From Candidatus Geothermarchaeota archaeon (GTDB taxonomy: Archaea; Thermoproteota; Nitrososphaeria; Geothermarchaeales; JDFR-13), in the NCBI GenBank assembly GCA_015523545.1, contig WAKB01000012.1:1-64000 (forward strand): a stretch of 64,000 bases of DNA, in the 5' to 3' direction. The notes under the pieces were generated by a model. That model was not told the origin of the DNA, searched no databases, and saw only the letters and a program-made list of their open reading frames with translations. The translations under genes were made by a program, and so were the position numbers. Positions 50,342-59,470 of this stretch are shown here, in pieces. The first letter of the stretch is position 1. Each line of letters begins with the position of its first letter.

Positions 50342-50643
50342 GAGATATACCTGTTTAGGAGCATCCTCATCCTCTGGTAGAAACGCTGGCTCTTCTCCGA
50401 CTCCAGGTCGCTGAGCCAGAAGACTATGTGTATCCGCCCATCACCCATGCGTAGAGGCACTACACGTGCAACCTCCATCTGGACCCTCTTCACGAAGAGC
50501 ATCCTCTTCCTATAGTAGATCCTGTAGAGATCTCCGTCATACTCCAGCGAGTATTCTAGCTTCTCAGACTCGCAGACCTCCTCTATAAGCCTATGTATCT
50601 CCGAGGGATCAGCCTCCACAACCAGGTTTTGGTAGGGCATCAC
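50338..50643 (-). CDS. Unknown small protein downstream of guaB
   Basis: 101 residues, alpha/beta, basic: 'NLVVEADPSEIHRLIEEVC', 'YDGDLYRIYYRKRMLFVKRVQMEVARVVPLRMGDG' and a helical tail. No signal or membrane segment. I do not recognise the family. Its start lies 3 nt after the guaB stop, so they are probably co-transcribed. Confidence 0.65.
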   Translation of the reverse strand: MMPYQNLVVEADPSEIHRLIEEVCESEKLEYSLEYDGDLYRIYYRKRMLFVKRVQMEVARVVPLRMGDGRIHIVFWLSDLESEKSQRFYQRMRMLLNRYIS

Positions 50644-50645
50644 GA

Positions 50646-52091
50646 CTACCAGAGTATGACATCATGGGGATAGCTCTCCCTGATACTTGCACCCGAGATC
50701 ACTATGAACTCCGCGTTAAGCCTAAGCTCCTCAATATCGAAGGCTCCTAGGTAGCTCATTCCAGAGCGGAGCCCAGCCACGAGCCTCTTCACGATGTCCT
50801 CCACACTACCCTTATACTCCACGAAGGCCTCGACACCCTCTGTCGAGTAGCTATACTCAGCCACCTCGGTATCCTCGACACCCTTCGTGACGGCCTCCTT
50901 ACCAACCCTTGCCGAGAGGCTGGCCATACCCCTGAAGACCTTATACCTCTTACCATTCCTCAGGACTATCGGGCCCGGCGACTCATCTGTACCTGCGAAG
51001 AGCCCACCTATCATCACCGTCGAGGCACCAGCAGCCAAGGCCTTAACCACGTCCCCAGGGTTCCTAATGCCTCCATCGGCAATCACTGGTACGTCGGCCT
51101 CGGAAGCTGCTTTATAAGCCTCCATGATAGCTGTCAACTGTGGGACACCAACCCCAGCCACTATCCTAGTTGTGCATGTTGAGCCTGGTCCTATCCCGAC
51201 CCTCACAGCGTCAGAGCCCATCGCTATAACGTCCCTGGCCCCCTCATACGTGGCTATGTTCCCACCGACCACGTCGATATCCTCTCCGAAGGCCTTCTTC
51301 AACTCCTTGATAACCTCTAGTGCACGCTCCATATGGCCATGTGCAACGTCTATAACCAGGGCGTCGGCCTCCGCCTCGTAGAGCTTCTCAGCCCTCTCGA
51401 GATAGTCTCCCCTAATCCCTACAGCCGCCCCGACGAGTAGGCGGCCCTTCCTATCCCTAGCAGCGTTTGGATACCTGATCTTCTTGATGATGTCTGCAGC
51501 GGTTATCAGCCCCTTAACCCTCCAGTCCTCATCCACTATTGGTAGCTTCTCAACCCTATGCCTCCATAGAAGCTTCTTAGCCGACTCCAGGTCGATCTCC
51601 TCATGGGCAACCACCATCCTCTCACGGGGCGTCATAACCTCCCTCACTGGGACGTCGTCGCCCTGGAAGAGGATATCCCTACTAGTCACGATACCCTTAA
51701 GCCTCCCATCCTCGCCCACGACTAGGAGGCCGCTAACACCCTTCTCCTCCATGAGCCTACGGGCCTCCCCAACGGTGGCGTCCGGCGAGATGCTGTACGG
51801 GTCGCGTATAACGATGTTCTCAGCCCTCTTAACCTTCCGTATCTCCGCGACCTGCCTCTCTATCGATGTGAAGCGGTGTATAATCCCTATCCCGCCCAGC
51901 CTCGCCAGGGCTATGGCCATCATATGCTCAGTAACCGTGTCCATGGGTGAGGAGACGAGGGGTATGTTAAGCCTGATACGCCTCGTAAACCAGGTAGAGG
52001 TGTCGACCTCCGACCGGCTCCTAACCCTGCTCAGCCTTGGCTTGAGCAGTACATCGTCGAAGGTGAGTCCCTGCCCATCGGCTATCCTCAA
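50646..52091 (-). CDS. guaB: Inosine-5'-monophosphate dehydrogenase
   Basis: 481 residues. The TIM barrel is interrupted by a CBS pair at about 95-210 ('[30 protein letters not shown]', '[40 protein letters not shown]'). Catalytic Cys in '[20 protein letters not shown]'; flap '[14 protein letters not shown]'; Arg-Gly region '[20 protein letters not shown]'. It catalyses NAD-dependent IMP to XMP, the committed step of GMP synthesis. Standard length; a 'tttaaat' box lies about 30 nt upstream of the ATG at 52091. Confidence 0.95.
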   Translation of the reverse strand: MRIADGQGLTFDDVLLKPRLSRVRSRSEVDTSTWFTRRIRLNIPLVSSPMDTVTEHMMAIALARLGGIGIIHRFTSIERQVAEIRKVKRAENIVIRDPYSISPDATVGEARRLMEEKGVSGLLVVGEDGRLKGIVTSRDILFQGDDVPVREVMTPRERMVVAHEEIDLESAKKLLWRHRVEKLPIVDEDWRVKGLITAADIIKKIRYPNAARDRKGRLLVGAAVGIRGDYLERAEKLYEAEADALVIDVAHGHMERALEVIKELKKAFGEDIDVVGGNIATYEGARDVIAMGSDAVRVGIGPGSTCTTRIVAGVGVPQLTAIMEAYKAASEADVPVIADGGIRNPGDVVKALAAGASTVMIGGLFAGTDESPGPIVLRNGKRYKVFRGMASLSARVGKEAVTKGVEDTEVAEYSYSTEGVEAFVEYKGSVEDIVKRLVAGLRSGMSYLGAFDIEELRLNAEFIVISGASIRESYPHDVILW

Positions 52092-52144
52092 GGGAATCCC
52101 TTGTAAAAAATAGGGAGTGGGATGTTTAAATACTAAGGCCCCGG

Positions 52145-53461
52145 CTAATCCTCCAAAACATAGATGCCCGGCCTAGTCATCCGCTTCACGTCGAGGAGCT
52201 TCCTGATCTCCTCCTCGCCGTAGCCGAGGCTCTTGAGGGCCTCTACCAGGTCCATACCCTCCTGGATCTTCCTACCCAGCGCCGCAGCCTTGTCATACCC
52301 TATGATAGGGACCAGCGCCGTGACTAGTGCTGGGCTCTTCCTAGCCTGCTCCTCCAGGTACTCCTTCCTAGGCACCATTATGTCGAGGGCGTTGGCGGCG
52401 AGTTTCGACATGGCTGTTGAGAGTATATCCATCATCTCTATGATGTTGTGGCCCATCAGCGGTATACCCATGCTGAGCTCCAGCTCCCCAAGCATGCCCG
52501 CCACCTGGTTGGCGTGGTCAAGACCCATGACATAGGCCGATGCCTGTAGTACAGCCTCGACAGTCACCGGGTTGGTCTTACCCGGCATCATGCTGCTACC
52601 AGCTATCTCCATCGGGATATCTATCTCGTTCAGCCCTGTGAAGGGGCCTGAGAACATCAGCCTAATATCCTGAGATAGCCTGTAGAGGTCGAGGGCCACC
52701 GAGGCAAGTATAGAGCTCAGAGTCTTCACATCAGTTAACAGCTTTATCCCCCGGAACCTACTCCCAGCAGGCTTGAGATCCATACCAGTAACCTCCCGTA
52801 GATGCTTGAAGACCGTGGGGATATACTCCTCATGGGTGTTGAAGCCCGTCCCGACTGCCGTGCCTCCCAGGGGGAGCTCCTTCAGATCCTCGGCAGCCCT
52901 CTCAAGCATGGATAAATCCTTGGCGAGGCTCTCCATGAAGCCCTCTAGCTCCTGGCCTAGGGTTACAGGCAGAGCATCCCTCAGATGCGTCCGGCCAGGC
53001 TTCACCACGTCGGAGAAGCTCCTGGAGGCGCGTTTCAATGAGTTTAGGAACTCTACGTAGACCTCCCTGAAGGACTCGAGCCTCTTAAGGGCGGCGAGCC
53101 TGATAGCCGTGGGCACAACGTCGTTGGAGCTCTGGCTCATGTTTACATGGTTATTGGGATGTATGTCGAGACTCGACTCCTCAGATGCGTACTTAGCGAT
53201 GACCTCGTTCACATTCATGTTTAGCCCCGTCCCACTACCCGTCTGGAAGACGTCAACCGTTATCTCATCGTCGAGCTCCCCATCCATCAGCCTCTTGGCG
53301 ACCCTGTATATAGCCTCTGCACGCTGATCATCGATGAGGCCAAGCTCGTTGTTCGCCTTAGCAGCAGCCGCCTTGATGGCTCCCATCGCCCAGATTATCT
53401 CCCGCTGGAACCTATGGCCAGTCTCGAGGAAGTATTTCCCGGCTACACGCATATACTTCAT
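52145..53461 (-). CDS. fumC: Class II fumarate hydratase
   Basis: 438 residues. 'TGSGTGLNMNVNEVIA', 'HPNNHVNMSQSSNDVVPTAIRLA' and the superfamily signature 'GSSMMPGKTNPVTVEAV' (catalytic Ser loop) are intact, also 'GTAVGTGFNTH'. Converts fumarate and L-malate in the TCA cycle. Aspartase is a family alternative, but the sequence around 'GRTHLRDALPVTLGQE' and the nearby aconitase gene favour fumarase. Its promoter carries two tandem perfect inverted repeats, suggesting regulation. Confidence 0.88.
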   Translation of the reverse strand: MKYMRVAGKYFLETGHRFQREIIWAMGAIKAAAAKANNELGLIDDQRAEAIYRVAKRLMDGELDDEITVDVFQTGSGTGLNMNVNEVIAKYASEESSLDIHPNNHVNMSQSSNDVVPTAIRLAALKRLESFREVYVEFLNSLKRASRSFSDVVKPGRTHLRDALPVTLGQELEGFMESLAKDLSMLERAAEDLKELPLGGTAVGTGFNTHEEYIPTVFKHLREVTGMDLKPAGSRFRGIKLLTDVKTLSSILASVALDLYRLSQDIRLMFSGPFTGLNEIDIPMEIAGSSMMPGKTNPVTVEAVLQASAYVMGLDHANQVAGMLGELELSMGIPLMGHNIIEMMDILSTAMSKLAANALDIMVPRKEYLEEQARKSPALVTALVPIIGYDKAAALGRKIQEGMDLVEALKSLGYGEEEIRKLLDVKRMTRPGIYVLED

Positions 53462-53483
53462 TGCATAATACTTGATGCCTCCC

Positions 53484-53513
53484 CCTTGTTAAACAAGGAG
53501 TGTCTAAACACTC
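53484..53513 (-). promoter_or_regulatory. Tandem perfect palindromes in fumC promoter
   Basis: Two adjacent perfect inverted repeats: CCTTGTT-A-AACAAGG (53484-53498) and GAGTGT-CTAA-ACACTC (53498-53513), sharing one base. The first spans the minus-strand TATA-like 'gtttaaca' about 30 nt before ATG 53461; the second covers the BRE/-40 region. Good candidates for operators of two different, or one cooperative, dimeric regulator. Confidence 0.5.
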
Positions 53514-53564
53514 TATACCTAGGCCCGCTAAATAGGGCTGGGGAGGCATAGAAATATTTAGGGG

Positions 53565-54041
53565 ATGGATAGGGACGGCCACTTCGGATTCACACTCCTG
53601 GTATACTTCACGGCCCTATACATCCTATCCATAGAGGGCTGGGAATACGTGGCTATGGGGCTTATAGCTGCCGCCCTATCCTTCATACCTGACCTCGACC
53701 TTAGGCTTAGGATCAAGCATAGGGGAGTTACACACTCCTTCGTCACGGCATTCATAGTCTCCCTTATCGGTGGAGCCATAACCAGCCACTTCGGCCCCGG
53801 CTTCATCTATGGATTCATAATACTCTTCACAGCCCAGGGGCTACACATACTGGGAGATATATTCACCTATACCCCGCTCAAGCCATTCTACCCGCTCAGC
53901 CACTGGCAGGTATCCCTCAAGCTATTCAGGTCGGACAACAAGTTCGTGAACAGGGGAATGATGCTTCTGGGGACGCTGGCCCTAACGCTATACTACTTCC
54001 GACTAGCCGGGGTCGATATCCTAGCATTAATATCTAGGTAG
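53565..54041 (+). CDS. Membrane-bound metal-dependent hydrolase, DUF457/YdjM family
   Basis: 158 residues, four hydrophobic helices. Metal-type motifs: His in 'GHFGF' (residue 6), 'IPDLD' (about 41-45), 'KHRGVTHS' and 'GLHILGD' (with H-x-x-x-D), characteristic of LexA-regulated, membrane hydrolases of PF04307. Substrate unknown; phospholipase-like activity has been suggested for relatives. Divergent from fumC; the aconitase gene follows after 27 nt and may be co-transcribed. Confidence 0.82.
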   Translation: MDRDGHFGFTLLVYFTALYILSIEGWEYVAMGLIAAALSFIPDLDLRLRIKHRGVTHSFVTAFIVSLIGGAITSHFGPGFIYGFIILFTAQGLHILGDIFTYTPLKPFYPLSHWQVSLKLFRSDNKFVNRGMMLLGTLALTLYYFRLAGVDILALISR

Positions 54042-54074
54042 AAACCTATGAATACTGGGTGAACAGTCTTGGGA

Positions 54075-56768
54075 ATGTCCGAGGCCGTCGAGGTCACACG
54101 TGAAGAGCTGGTAGTCGAGGGGGAGAAGTATAGAATATTCCGCCTAGACAGGCTGGAGGAGACCGGCTACGGAGACGTCTCGAAGGCCCCGTTCACAACC
54201 AAGATATTCATCGAGAACATCCTGAGGAAGATGGATGGCTACAAGGTGACTGAGGAGGACCTCGAGAAGGTCGTCAACTGGAGGAGGAGCATGGGTAGGG
54301 AGACGATACCCTACATGCCCTACCGAGTACTTATGCAGGACTATACAGGCGTCCCACTCATAGTCGACCTAGCCACACTTAGGGACGAGGCCGCCAAGTA
54401 TGGTGTCCCACCAGAGAAGGTCGATACATTCCTGGATGCACACCTCGTGGTGGATCACAGCGTCAGGGTAGACTACTACGGCTTCAGGGAGGCTCTACAG
54501 CTCAACATAATGTCTGAGTTCAGCCTATACGAGGAGAGGTATAGGATCCTGAAGTGGGCCCAGAAGGCATTCAGGAGGCTGAAGATAGTCCCTGCGGGCG
54601 TCGGTATAGTGCACCAGGTCAATATCGAGTACCTAGCGAAGGTCGTCGCTACACAGGAGGTTGATGGGGAGCTATACGCCTTCCCCGACACATTGATAGG
54701 TACGGATAGCCATACACCAATGGTCAGCGGCATAGGAGTCCTGGCATGGGGGGTCGGAGGCATAGAGGCGGAGGCCGTCCTACTTGGGGAGCCTTACTAC
54801 ATGATCCTGCCAGAGGTGATAGGTGTAGAGCTTGTGGGGGAGCCCAGGGAGGGAGTCACGGCTACCGATATAGTCCTCTACATCACCGAGTATCTGAGGA
54901 AGCGTGCCGGGATACCAACGGTCGGGAGGATAGTCGAGTTCTACGGAGAGGGGCTGAACCAGCTACTAGCCTTTGACAGGACGACGGTCTCCAACATGGC
55001 GCCCGAGTACGGGGCTACAACCGGCTTCTTCCCAGTGGATAGGCATACCCTAGAGTATCTAAGGATAACTGGTAGGGATCCAGCCCTGATAAGGCTGGTC
55101 GAGGAGTATACCAGGCTACAGGGACTCTTCTACGAGGAGGGGGTGGAGCCGGAGTATCCCTACAGGCTCAGGATAGACCTTGGAGACGTGGAGCCCAGTA
55201 TCGCTGGCCCCGCCAACCCCGAGGATAGGATACCGCTGGAGAGGGCTAAGGAGGAGGTTGAGAAGCTGATCGAGGAGCATAGGAGGGCTAAGAAGTCGCG
55301 TGGCTCGGCAACCGTGAGGATAGGGGATGTAGACTATCTTATAAGGGATGGTGTAGTCGTGATATCCTCCATAACCAGCTGTACCAACACCTCCAACCCA
55401 GGCGTCCTGGTAGGGGCTGGGCTACTAGCTAGGAACGCTGTCCAGGAAGGCCTCAGGACGAAGCCCTGGGTAAAGACGAGCTTCGCACCTGGGAGCAGCG
55501 TCGTGCCCAGCTACCTATCCGACGGCGGCCTGATGCCCTACCTAGAGGCGCTGGGCTACCACGTAGTAGCCTTTGGATGCACCACATGTATAGGCAATGC
55601 CGGCCCACTCCTGAAGCCGGTCGAGGATGCTATCAGGGAGAACAACCTATATTCCGCAGCTGTCCTCAGCGGCAACAGGAACTTCCTAGGAAGAGTACAT
55701 CCACTCACGGCCGGCAACTTCCTAGCCAGCCCGATCATGGTGGTTGCCTATGCAATAAAGGGATACATCAACTGGGACCCCTATAACGAGCCGATAGGCA
55801 CCAGGCCCGATGGAAAGCCTGTATACCTGAGAGACATATGGCCGAGCCAGGAGGAGATAGCAGAGTACATCAGCAGGTATGTCAAGCCCGAGCTATACAA
55901 GGAGAAGTATAAGAACGTCTATGAAGGCCCCGAGAGGTGGAAGAGGATCGATGCGCCGGACACGATCTACTATGACTGGGACGAGAAGTCCACATTCATA
56001 AAGAAGCCCCCCTTCTTCGAGGGCTTCACACCCGAGGTCAGGGAGCCAGAGGATATACTCGGCGCTAGGGTACTAGTCATGCTGGGTGATAGGGTATCGA
56101 CAGATCATATAAGTCCTGCAGGGCCAATACCCGTGGACAGCCCAGCTGGGCAGTACCTACTCAGCCTGGGAGTCCCGCCAAGCAAGTTCGGAACCTACGG
56201 TGCAAGGAGGGGCAACCACGAGGTCATGATGAGGGGTACCTTCGCCAACCCGAAGATCAGGAACCTGCTAGTCGATAGGGAGGGTGGATACACTGTCTAC
56301 TGGCCCACCAGGGAGGTGACCACGGTCTACGACGCGGCTATGAGGTATAAGGCAGAGGGCACGCCCCTCATAGTAATAGCTGGTAAGAACTATGGAGTCG
56401 GGAGTAGTAGGGACTGGGCGGCAAAGGGGCCGGCCCTCCTAGGGGTCAAGGCAGTGATTGCAGAGAGCTTTGAGAGGATACACAGGAGCAACCTAATAGG
56501 AATGGCGATACTCCCACTACAGTTCATGGATGGTGAGAATAGGGAGAGCCTCGGCCTAGACGGCAGCGAGGTATACAACATCAGGGGGATCTCATCCGGG
56601 CTGGAGCCGCAGAAGATACTGATGGTGGAGGCCGTTAGGGAGGACGGGTCAAAGATAGAGTTCCGGGTGATGGCTAGGCTCGACAGCTGGGTAGAGGTGG
56701 ACTACTATAGGAACGGCGGTATACTCCACTACGTCCTAAGGAAGATCATCAAGTCTACAGGGGGATAG
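54075..56768 (+). CDS. acnA: Aconitate hydratase, AcnA/IRP1 type
   Basis: About 897 residues. Cluster Cys in 'SITSCTNTSNPGV' and 'FGCTTCIGNAGP' (C-x2-C), Arg/Ser residues in 'GVGSSRDWAAKGPALLGVKAVIAESFERIHRSNLIGMAILPL' of the swivel domain, and 'DRVSTDHISPAGPI'. Interconverts citrate and isocitrate. ATG 54075 is preferred over TTG 54069 because it is canonical and only two codons later; the N-terminus is otherwise the same. Third gene of the small TCA group with fumC. No missing cluster ligand. Confidence 0.94.
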   Translation: MSEAVEVTREELVVEGEKYRIFRLDRLEETGYGDVSKAPFTTKIFIENILRKMDGYKVTEEDLEKVVNWRRSMGRETIPYMPYRVLMQDYTGVPLIVDLATLRDEAAKYGVPPEKVDTFLDAHLVVDHSVRVDYYGFREALQLNIMSEFSLYEERYRILKWAQKAFRRLKIVPAGVGIVHQVNIEYLAKVVATQEVDGELYAFPDTLIGTDSHTPMVSGIGVLAWGVGGIEAEAVLLGEPYYMILPEVIGVELVGEPREGVTATDIVLYITEYLRKRAGIPTVGRIVEFYGEGLNQLLAFDRTTVSNMAPEYGATTGFFPVDRHTLEYLRITGRDPALIRLVEEYTRLQGLFYEEGVEPEYPYRLRIDLGDVEPSIAGPANPEDRIPLERAKEEVEKLIEEHRRAKKSRGSATVRIGDVDYLIRDGVVVISSITSCTNTSNPGVLVGAGLLARNAVQEGLRTKPWVKTSFAPGSSVVPSYLSDGGLMPYLEALGYHVVAFGCTTCIGNAGPLLKPVEDAIRENNLYSAAVLSGNRNFLGRVHPLTAGNFLASPIMVVAYAIKGYINWDPYNEPIGTRPDGKPVYLRDIWPSQEEIAEYISRYVKPELYKEKYKNVYEGPERWKRIDAPDTIYYDWDEKSTFIKKPPFFEGFTPEVREPEDILGARVLVMLGDRVSTDHISPAGPIPVDSPAGQYLLSLGVPPSKFGTYGARRGNHEVMMRGTFANPKIRNLLVDREGGYTVYWPTREVTTVYDAAMRYKAEGTPLIVIAGKNYGVGSSRDWAAKGPALLGVKAVIAESFERIHRSNLIGMAILPLQFMDGENRESLGLDGSEVYNIRGISSGLEPQKILMVEAVREDGSKIEFRVMARLDSWVEVDYYRNGGILHYVLRKIIKSTGG

Positions 56769-56820
56769 CCCCCGAAAATCTATTTTTTATTAACCATCAC
56801 GGGCAGGGAGAAATATTTTA

Positions 56821-57609
56821 TTGCCTACCGATTATTCCTCCGAGACGAGATATATTGACTATCTAATGAGGCTCAGCGTAAAGGTTGCATTGACCTCGGT
56901 ATTAGCGGCACTATTCCTCGTGCTTAAGCTAATACCTCTGGGCTTCCCCGTCATAGGTGTTGAAGGGGCGGTGATAAACATCTCACAGGCGGTGGTTATA
57001 GCCCTGTCCCTACTATTCCCACCCTGGATATCAGTCCCGTCAGTAGCTATAGGCGAGGCGGTGGCCTCAACGCTGAACCCCAGGCCACCCTTCCACCTAC
57101 TAGGCTTCATACCGGCTACTATGGGCGCCGCGGCTGCATCCCTATATAGATATGGTTGGAGGACGCCCCTAGCCATATACATACCACTACTCATCCTATA
57201 CATGGCCTATCCACCTGTAGGCCCTCTATGGACATATCCCCTACACCCATGGTTCCACATAGTAGGCCTGGTGATCTACATAGCTACGAACACCTTCCTA
57301 CCCAGGCATGGATGGCTATCGACTACTTTATTAGCGGCCCTCGCTGGGCAGGCTGGTGGGACACTCCTCTTCATGCTACTATACTATCCAGTGATAATCC
57401 CTGAGGCAGAGAGCTTCACAGGAATATGGATAGCTACGGCCCTTATCTACCCTGTCGAGAGGATATTGATAGCTCTAGCCGCTACAGCTATCTACCTAGC
57501 CCTGGCCAGGGCGTTGGCCAGTGCATCGCCGGAGCTTAGGCCCTACCTATTTCTCAGGAGCGATATCGCCTCGTCAAGGGTAGAGACCTCCACCACCTCT
57601 ACGGAGTAG
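56821..57609 (+). CDS. Polytopic membrane protein, ECF S-component-like
   Basis: 262 residues as drawn from TTG 56821. Six or more hydrophobic helices, with the first half (about 20-120) resembling ECF S-components ('ALTSVLAALFLVLKLIPLGFPVIGVEGAVINISQAVVI'). An AT-rich 'aaatatttta' box lies directly before the TTG, so ATG 56866 (codon 16) is the more likely start. No energy-coupling ATPase is adjacent. Its last 67 bp overlap antisense with the Lon-like gene. Confidence 0.65.
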   Translation: MPTDYSSETRYIDYLMRLSVKVALTSVLAALFLVLKLIPLGFPVIGVEGAVINISQAVVIALSLLFPPWISVPSVAIGEAVASTLNPRPPFHLLGFIPATMGAAAASLYRYGWRTPLAIYIPLLILYMAYPPVGPLWTYPLHPWFHIVGLVIYIATNTFLPRHGWLSTTLLAALAGQAGGTLLFMLLYYPVIIPEAESFTGIWIATALIYPVERILIALAATAIYLALARALASASPELRPYLFLRSDIASSRVETSTTSTE

Positions 57610-58400
57610 CCGAGCTCCCTAAGCCTCTCCTCAAGGTCTACCTCCACAGGCTGGCGGATAGTCATTGTCAAGCCGGGCAGGATCTCCACATTTCTATCGA
57701 TATACTCCACAACCCTTGACTGGCCCTGGGGGACAATGATCATCTCTGCCCCCGCCTCGGCACAGGCAATACTCTTCTCCAGGACTGCCCCGACCTTCTC
57801 TACCCCACCATAGTAGTTAAGCGCCCCAGTAGCACATACACCCTCAAGTGATAAGTCGTCAATAGCTATTGCAGCCAATGCAATGGCCATGGCTAGACCA
57901 GCGCTGGGCCCCTCAACAGCCGCCGCTAGGTTGCCACCCCTAATCTCAAGGTATATGTCATACCTATCCAGGTCGATATCGACAAGGCCGCTGCGCTTGA
58001 CCAGCTCCCTAGCTATGAGGAGGCTCTCCTGCATATCGATCCCGACAGGGGTATCTATATTGATGAATATCCGTCCAGCCCCTGGGAGGAGCTTCATCGT
58101 GAAGGGGAGGACAGCCCCCCTAACCTCACCACCTACATAGGCGACTCCCACGATCCACCAGTTCACCTCCCAGCCCTCAGCCGTCTCAACGACCTCCGGG
58201 TTTAGCCGCTGTAGATCAGCTACATAGCCCATCAACTCTCGATACCTCTCACTAAGCATGGTATACTCACTACTCAGATCCTCATATGCCGATAGGAGGT
58301 TGGAGACGTTGAAATACTGGGCGATATTGATCAGGAGGAGGACTAGGATTATCGAGATATAGAAGGCGTCCTTAGCCCCAAGTCTCACACCCATCCCCAA
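57543..58400 (-). CDS. Membrane-anchored Lon-type (S16) protease domain protein
   Basis: 285 residues: one helix (about 11-29), a short coiled-coil-like stretch, then a stand-alone Lon proteolytic domain. Catalytic Ser166 in 'EGPSAGLAMAIAL' and Lys209 in 'GGVEKVGAVLEKSIACAEAGA' are both present; no AAA+ module. It would degrade or process substrates near the membrane without ATP. Length and order match small archaeal/bacterial 'PDZ-less' S16 proteins. Starts at ATG 58400; convergent end overlaps the preceding membrane gene by 67 bp. Confidence 0.87.
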   Translation of the reverse strand: MGMGVRLGAKDAFYISIILVLLLINIAQYFNVSNLLSAYEDLSSEYTMLSERYRELMGYVADLQRLNPEVVETAEGWEVNWWIVGVAYVGGEVRGAVLPFTMKLLPGAGRIFINIDTPVGIDMQESLLIARELVKRSGLVDIDLDRYDIYLEIRGGNLAAAVEGPSAGLAMAIALAAIAIDDLSLEGVCATGALNYYGGVEKVGAVLEKSIACAEAGAEMIIVPQGQSRVVEYIDRNVEILPGLTMTIRQPVEVDLEERLRELGYSVEVVEVSTLDEAISLLRNR

Positions 58401-58486
58401 TAAGGAATAGCTAAGAACTCCTCAAACATAATTCCTATCAACACATGACATAAAGTATGACCTAGGAATCTCATATCTATTTAGAA

Positions 58487-59356
58487 ATGACTCCAGAAAC
58501 TATTCTCCTAGTAATACTACTGGTTACCAATCTTGTGATGCTTTATAAACTCGGGAAGAGCTATAGTGAGGCAGAAATCGAAAATACTGTTCACAGAGCA
58601 CTCGATAATGTAGGTTTGGCAGAGAGCATCGGTCAGCTAAAGACACAGGTAGAGGAGATAAGGACAATCGGCAAGAAGTTAGAAGATATGCTTAAAACCC
58701 CGATAGGTAGGGGTGGCTTTGGGGAAGAGACACTAGAGAAGATACTTAGAGACCAGCTACCACCAGATATGTATCGCATAAGGGGTAGACTTGAGAATGG
58801 TAAAATACCTGATGCTTGGATCGAGTCGACAGCTGGTAAGATATGCATAGATGCCAAGTTCCCCTTACACAACTACATCAAGATGACTGACTCCGAGGAT
58901 AAGAATGAAATTGAAAAATACAAAAGACAGTTCAGAAGGGACGTAGAGTCCATGCTTAGGAAGGTGGCTGATGACTATATACGTCCGGAGATTGGAACAG
59001 CAGATTTTGCAATAGTCTTTATACCCTCTGAAAGCGTCTACCACTACATAGTAACAGAGCTATATGACTTAGTGAAGGAATACTCACAGAAAGGTGTTCT
59101 AGTAGCTTCTCCCCTAACTCTATCACATAAAATCCAGCTGATAAGGGCTGGTGTACATGCACAGATGCTCAATGAGAAAGCCGAGAAAGTTTTGAACGAA
59201 ATAAGGAATCTTTCGAATATCATTAGTGAGATTGATGACAGGTGGAACAAGCTTTATAACACCCATCTCCGCAATCTGAAGAATACTGCAGAAAGTCTTG
59301 ATTACTCATTTAAAAGATTGAAGGATGAGTTCGAGAGGATACAGAAGCTATCCTAA
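58487..59356 (+). CDS. rmuC: RmuC-family protein
   Basis: 289 residues: N-terminal helix (about 4-20), coiled coil (about 25-75), then the RmuC nuclease-like core 'GRGGFGEETLEKILRDQLPP', 'IPDAWIESTAGKICIDAKFPL', 'ADFAIVFIPSESVYHYIV' and 'GVLVASPLTL'. RmuC limits inverted-repeat recombination in bacteria; the core is related to PD-(D/E)xK nucleases ('PDAW' and 'IDAKFP' carry the likely D and K/Q). The gene is visibly richer in A+T (AAA, GAA, AAT codons) than its neighbours, suggesting horizontal acquisition. Start is fixed by the coiled coil and helix; in Part 2. Confidence 0.85.
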   Translation: MTPETILLVILLVTNLVMLYKLGKSYSEAEIENTVHRALDNVGLAESIGQLKTQVEEIRTIGKKLEDMLKTPIGRGGFGEETLEKILRDQLPPDMYRIRGRLENGKIPDAWIESTAGKICIDAKFPLHNYIKMTDSEDKNEIEKYKRQFRRDVESMLRKVADDYIRPEIGTADFAIVFIPSESVYHYIVTELYDLVKEYSQKGVLVASPLTLSHKIQLIRAGVHAQMLNEKAEKVLNEIRNLSNIISEIDDRWNKLYNTHLRNLKNTAESLDYSFKRLKDEFERIQKLS

Positions 59357-59390
59357 GGATGGTATAGATTTAGCACTACTTAATATCACT

Positions 59391-59410
59391 TTGTCGAGGC
59401 TTCTCGACAA
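59391..59410. promoter_or_regulatory. Perfect 8-bp inverted repeat between rmuC and ABC operon
   Basis: TTGTCGAG and CTCGACAA separated by four bases, followed by 'gtctttttat'. It can be an operator upstream of the ABC TATA box (59414-59425) or a stem-loop terminator of rmuC; the position 35 nt after its stop suits either. Confidence 0.45.
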
Positions 59411-59413
59411 GTC

Positions 59414-59425
59414 TTTTTATATTTA
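59414..59425 (+). promoter_or_regulatory. TATA box of ABC operon
   Basis: 'tttttatattta' predicts a transcription start near 59446, which excludes the TTG at 59441 and supports ATG 59471 with an SD-like 'ggggg' at 59456-59460. Confidence 0.5.
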
Positions 59426-59470
59426 TCGAGGTGGGAATATTTGCGACACGGGGCTGGGGGTAATTATTAT

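Noticed and set aside
51484-52113. Long open frame antisense to guaB (209 codons)
   Set aside because: It is Ser/Thr/Leu-rich low-quality sequence, and the opposite strand encodes a complete IMP dehydrogenase; similarly for the antisense frames at 11009-11587, 15909-16436 and 21187-21744.
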